Assembly (NCBI GenBank): GCA_902594675.1
Contig: CACJNE010000002.1
Location: forward strand, 67,501 to 131,500
Direction of reading: 5' to 3'
DNA from: an uncultured Pelagibacteraceae bacterium
Lineage (GTDB): Bacteria; Pseudomonadota; Alphaproteobacteria; Pelagibacterales; Pelagibacteraceae
Length of the DNA stretch: 64,000 nt
Shown: one piece after another, positions 63,273 to 64,000 of the stretch
Numbering within the stretch: position 1 is the first letter of the stretch
Layout of the letters: each line of letters starts with the position of its first letter
Translations under genes and position numbers: made by a program
The notes under the pieces: model-generated
What the model was told of the DNA's origin: nothing
Seen by the model: the letters and a program-made list of their open reading frames with translations, nothing else
Databases searched by the model: none

Positions 63273-63524
63273 TTTTATTTGTAAAGAGTGAATATTATTT
63301 TTTAATTCATTATCTAAAATTTTGTAGATAAATCTTGTTGAATATAATTTATTCTTTTCTTTTAATTCAGCAGATTCAATTAAGAGCAAAATATGAAATT
63401 TTCCTTTTTCATTCGATTTATGATTTTTATGCAAAAATGACTTATCTTCTATCTTTACCTTTGTAATACAATCCTGCGACAAAATTTTTTTTTCAATAAT
63501 TTTTATAAGTTCACTAATTTTCAT
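63264..63524 (-). CDS. BolA family protein
   Basis: 86 residues with BolA features: an N-terminal helix (ISELIKIIEKKI), the central F-H motif (GKFHILLLIES) and a C-terminal helix (STRFIYKILDNEL) before a short strand. BolA proteins work with monothiol glutaredoxins in Fe-S handling; some bind DNA. The conserved C-terminal HAL segment reads IHSLQIKL. Its start is 20 bp from the divergent J-domain gene. Confidence 0.88.
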   Translation of the reverse strand: MKISELIKIIEKKILSQDCITKVKIEDKSFLHKNHKSNEKGKFHILLLIESAELKEKNKLYSTRFIYKILDNELKNNIHSLQIKLI

Positions 63525-63547
63525 AGTATAAAGTATTATATACTATG
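63522..63547. repeat. Palindrome holding both divergent start codons
   Basis: CATAGTATA (63522-63530) and TATACTATG (63539-63547) are perfect complements separated by 8 nt. The outer triplets are the start codons of bolA (minus) and the J-domain gene (plus). It could be an operator, or a shared -10-like element (TATACT/AGTATA) serving leaderless transcripts. Confidence 0.75.
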
Positions 63548-64000
63548 AAAAATATTTGTGATTGGAATAATTGTACTGCCGAAGGCTTGTATAAAGCACC
63601 TAAAGAAAGAGATAATAGTAAAGATTACAGATTATTATGTTTAAATCATATAAAAGAATTTAATAAAAACTGGAACTATTTCAGAGGTATGAGTGATCAA
63701 CAAATAGTTGAATTTTTACGTTCAGACATGACGTGGCATAAACCAACACAAAGCTTTGGTTCCTCTGACAATTTTTTTAAAGTTTTGTGGAGTAATGCTT
63801 TAAAAGATGAAATGGACAAGTTTAAATTCAATAATGATTTTAATAACATGAACAAATTTAAATTTAACAACAATGATATAAAAGCCTTTAATATATTAGG
63901 AATAAGTGTCGGATTAAAATGGGAGAAAGTACAAGAAAAATTTAAAAAACTTGTCAAAAAATTTCACCCTGATATGAATGCTGGAAATAAAAAATTTGAA
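63545..64000 (+). CDS. J-domain (DnaJ-like) protein, partial at window end
   Basis: 152 codons are visible from ATG 63545 with no stop before the edge. The N-terminus has Cys/His pairs (CDWNNC and CLNH) that may form a small zinc site, then WNYFRGMSD. The J-domain begins near residue 117 (FNILGISVGLKWEKVQEKFK) and reaches the HPD motif (KFHPDMNAG). It would stimulate DnaK ATPase. A bolA / J-domain divergent pair is typical of Alphaproteobacteria. Confidence 0.88.
   Translation, partial: MKNICDWNNCTAEGLYKAPKERDNSKDYRLLCLNHIKEFNKNWNYFRGMSDQQIVEFLRSDMTWHKPTQSFGSSDNFFKVLWSNALKDEMDKFKFNNDFNNMNKFKFNNNDIKAFNILGISVGLKWEKVQEKFKKLVKKFHPDMNAGNKKFE

Overview
The window reads as a piece of a Pelagibacterales (SAR11, Alphaproteobacteria) chromosome. 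Base composition is very AT-rich. Most neighbouring genes overlap or nearly touch. The 16S rRNA fragment at the left edge carries SAR11-like V3-V4 sequence. Several gene neighbourhoods are alphaproteobacterial (cytochrome c / kdsB / pheA, trpF-trpB-trpA-accD-folC, rpmH-rnpA-yidD-yidC-argB-dapD-dapE, bolA next to a J-domain gene). I could not assign a SAR11 subclade. There is no prophage, insertion sequence or CRISPR array; nearly all of it is core metabolism and information processing.

Layout. 1-984: 5' half of a 16S gene on the minus strand with its leader and promoter region. 985-9450: an M23 peptidase, then a minus-strand block prmC-prfA-ispG-lysC, divergent ubiG, DUF1178 and argJ. 9509-15383: secA, accA and malate synthase G. 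15384-19656: recR-ybaB-dnaX preceded by the SRP RNA gene, then pheA and kdsB. 19755-25040: membrane-anchored cytochrome c, argF-argD, an ABC permease, gcrA, a SHOCT protein and an NDUFA9-like protein. 25058-37704: an unbroken plus-strand run of fourteen genes (rnd, kdsD, lptC-like, lptB, aroA, cmk, rpsA, ihf/HU-like, pyrF, trpF, trpB, trpA, accD, folC). 37701-41393: trxA and three DNA exonuclease-type genes (ExoI-like, RmuC, PD-(D/E)XK). 41395-49207: hisG-hisZ-hisS with tRNA-His, cspA, tRNA-Phe, infA, hisD, DUF2948, murA, dcd and two tiny basic proteins. 49303-57541: tRNA-Thr, a VTT membrane protein, the rpmH-rnpA-yidD-yidC operon running into argB-HAD-dapD-dapE, then a histone-deacetylase-fold enzyme and a SET-domain protein. 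57521-64000: truA-fmt-def, a large exported protein of unknown function, aroK-aroB, bolA and the start of a J-domain gene.

How the genes work together. The window holds much of the machinery for arginine (argJ, argB, argD, argF), lysine/diaminopimelate (lysC, dapD, dapE), aromatic amino acids (aroK, aroB, aroA, pheA, trpFBA) and histidine (hisG, hisZ, hisD). It also carries lipopolysaccharide/KDO supply and export (kdsD, kdsB, lptC-like, lptB), peptidoglycan (murA, M23), both carboxyltransferase subunits of acetyl-CoA carboxylase, protein export and insertion (secA, yidC, yidD, SRP RNA), and translation initiation and termination (infA, fmt, def, prfA, prmC).

The most unusual signals are these. 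Stable RNAs lie only 4-6 nt upstream of protein start codons (tRNA-His/hisS, SRP RNA/dnaX). tRNA-His lacks the G-1 determinant. From about 29.5 to 38 kb, consecutive essential enzymes carry substitutions in normally invariant motifs: CMK without the Walker A lysine, TrpA and TrpB that have both lost the residues of the inter-subunit salt bridge, AccD with one zinc-ribbon cysteine missing, and FolC with both P-loop glycines changed. AccA ends in a hydrophobic tail. A PD-(D/E)XK nuclease of MGME1-like appearance sits beside RmuC and ExoI. A deacetylase-fold and SET-domain pair sits at the junction of two conserved blocks. All ten convergent gene junctions have gaps of 3 nt or less.
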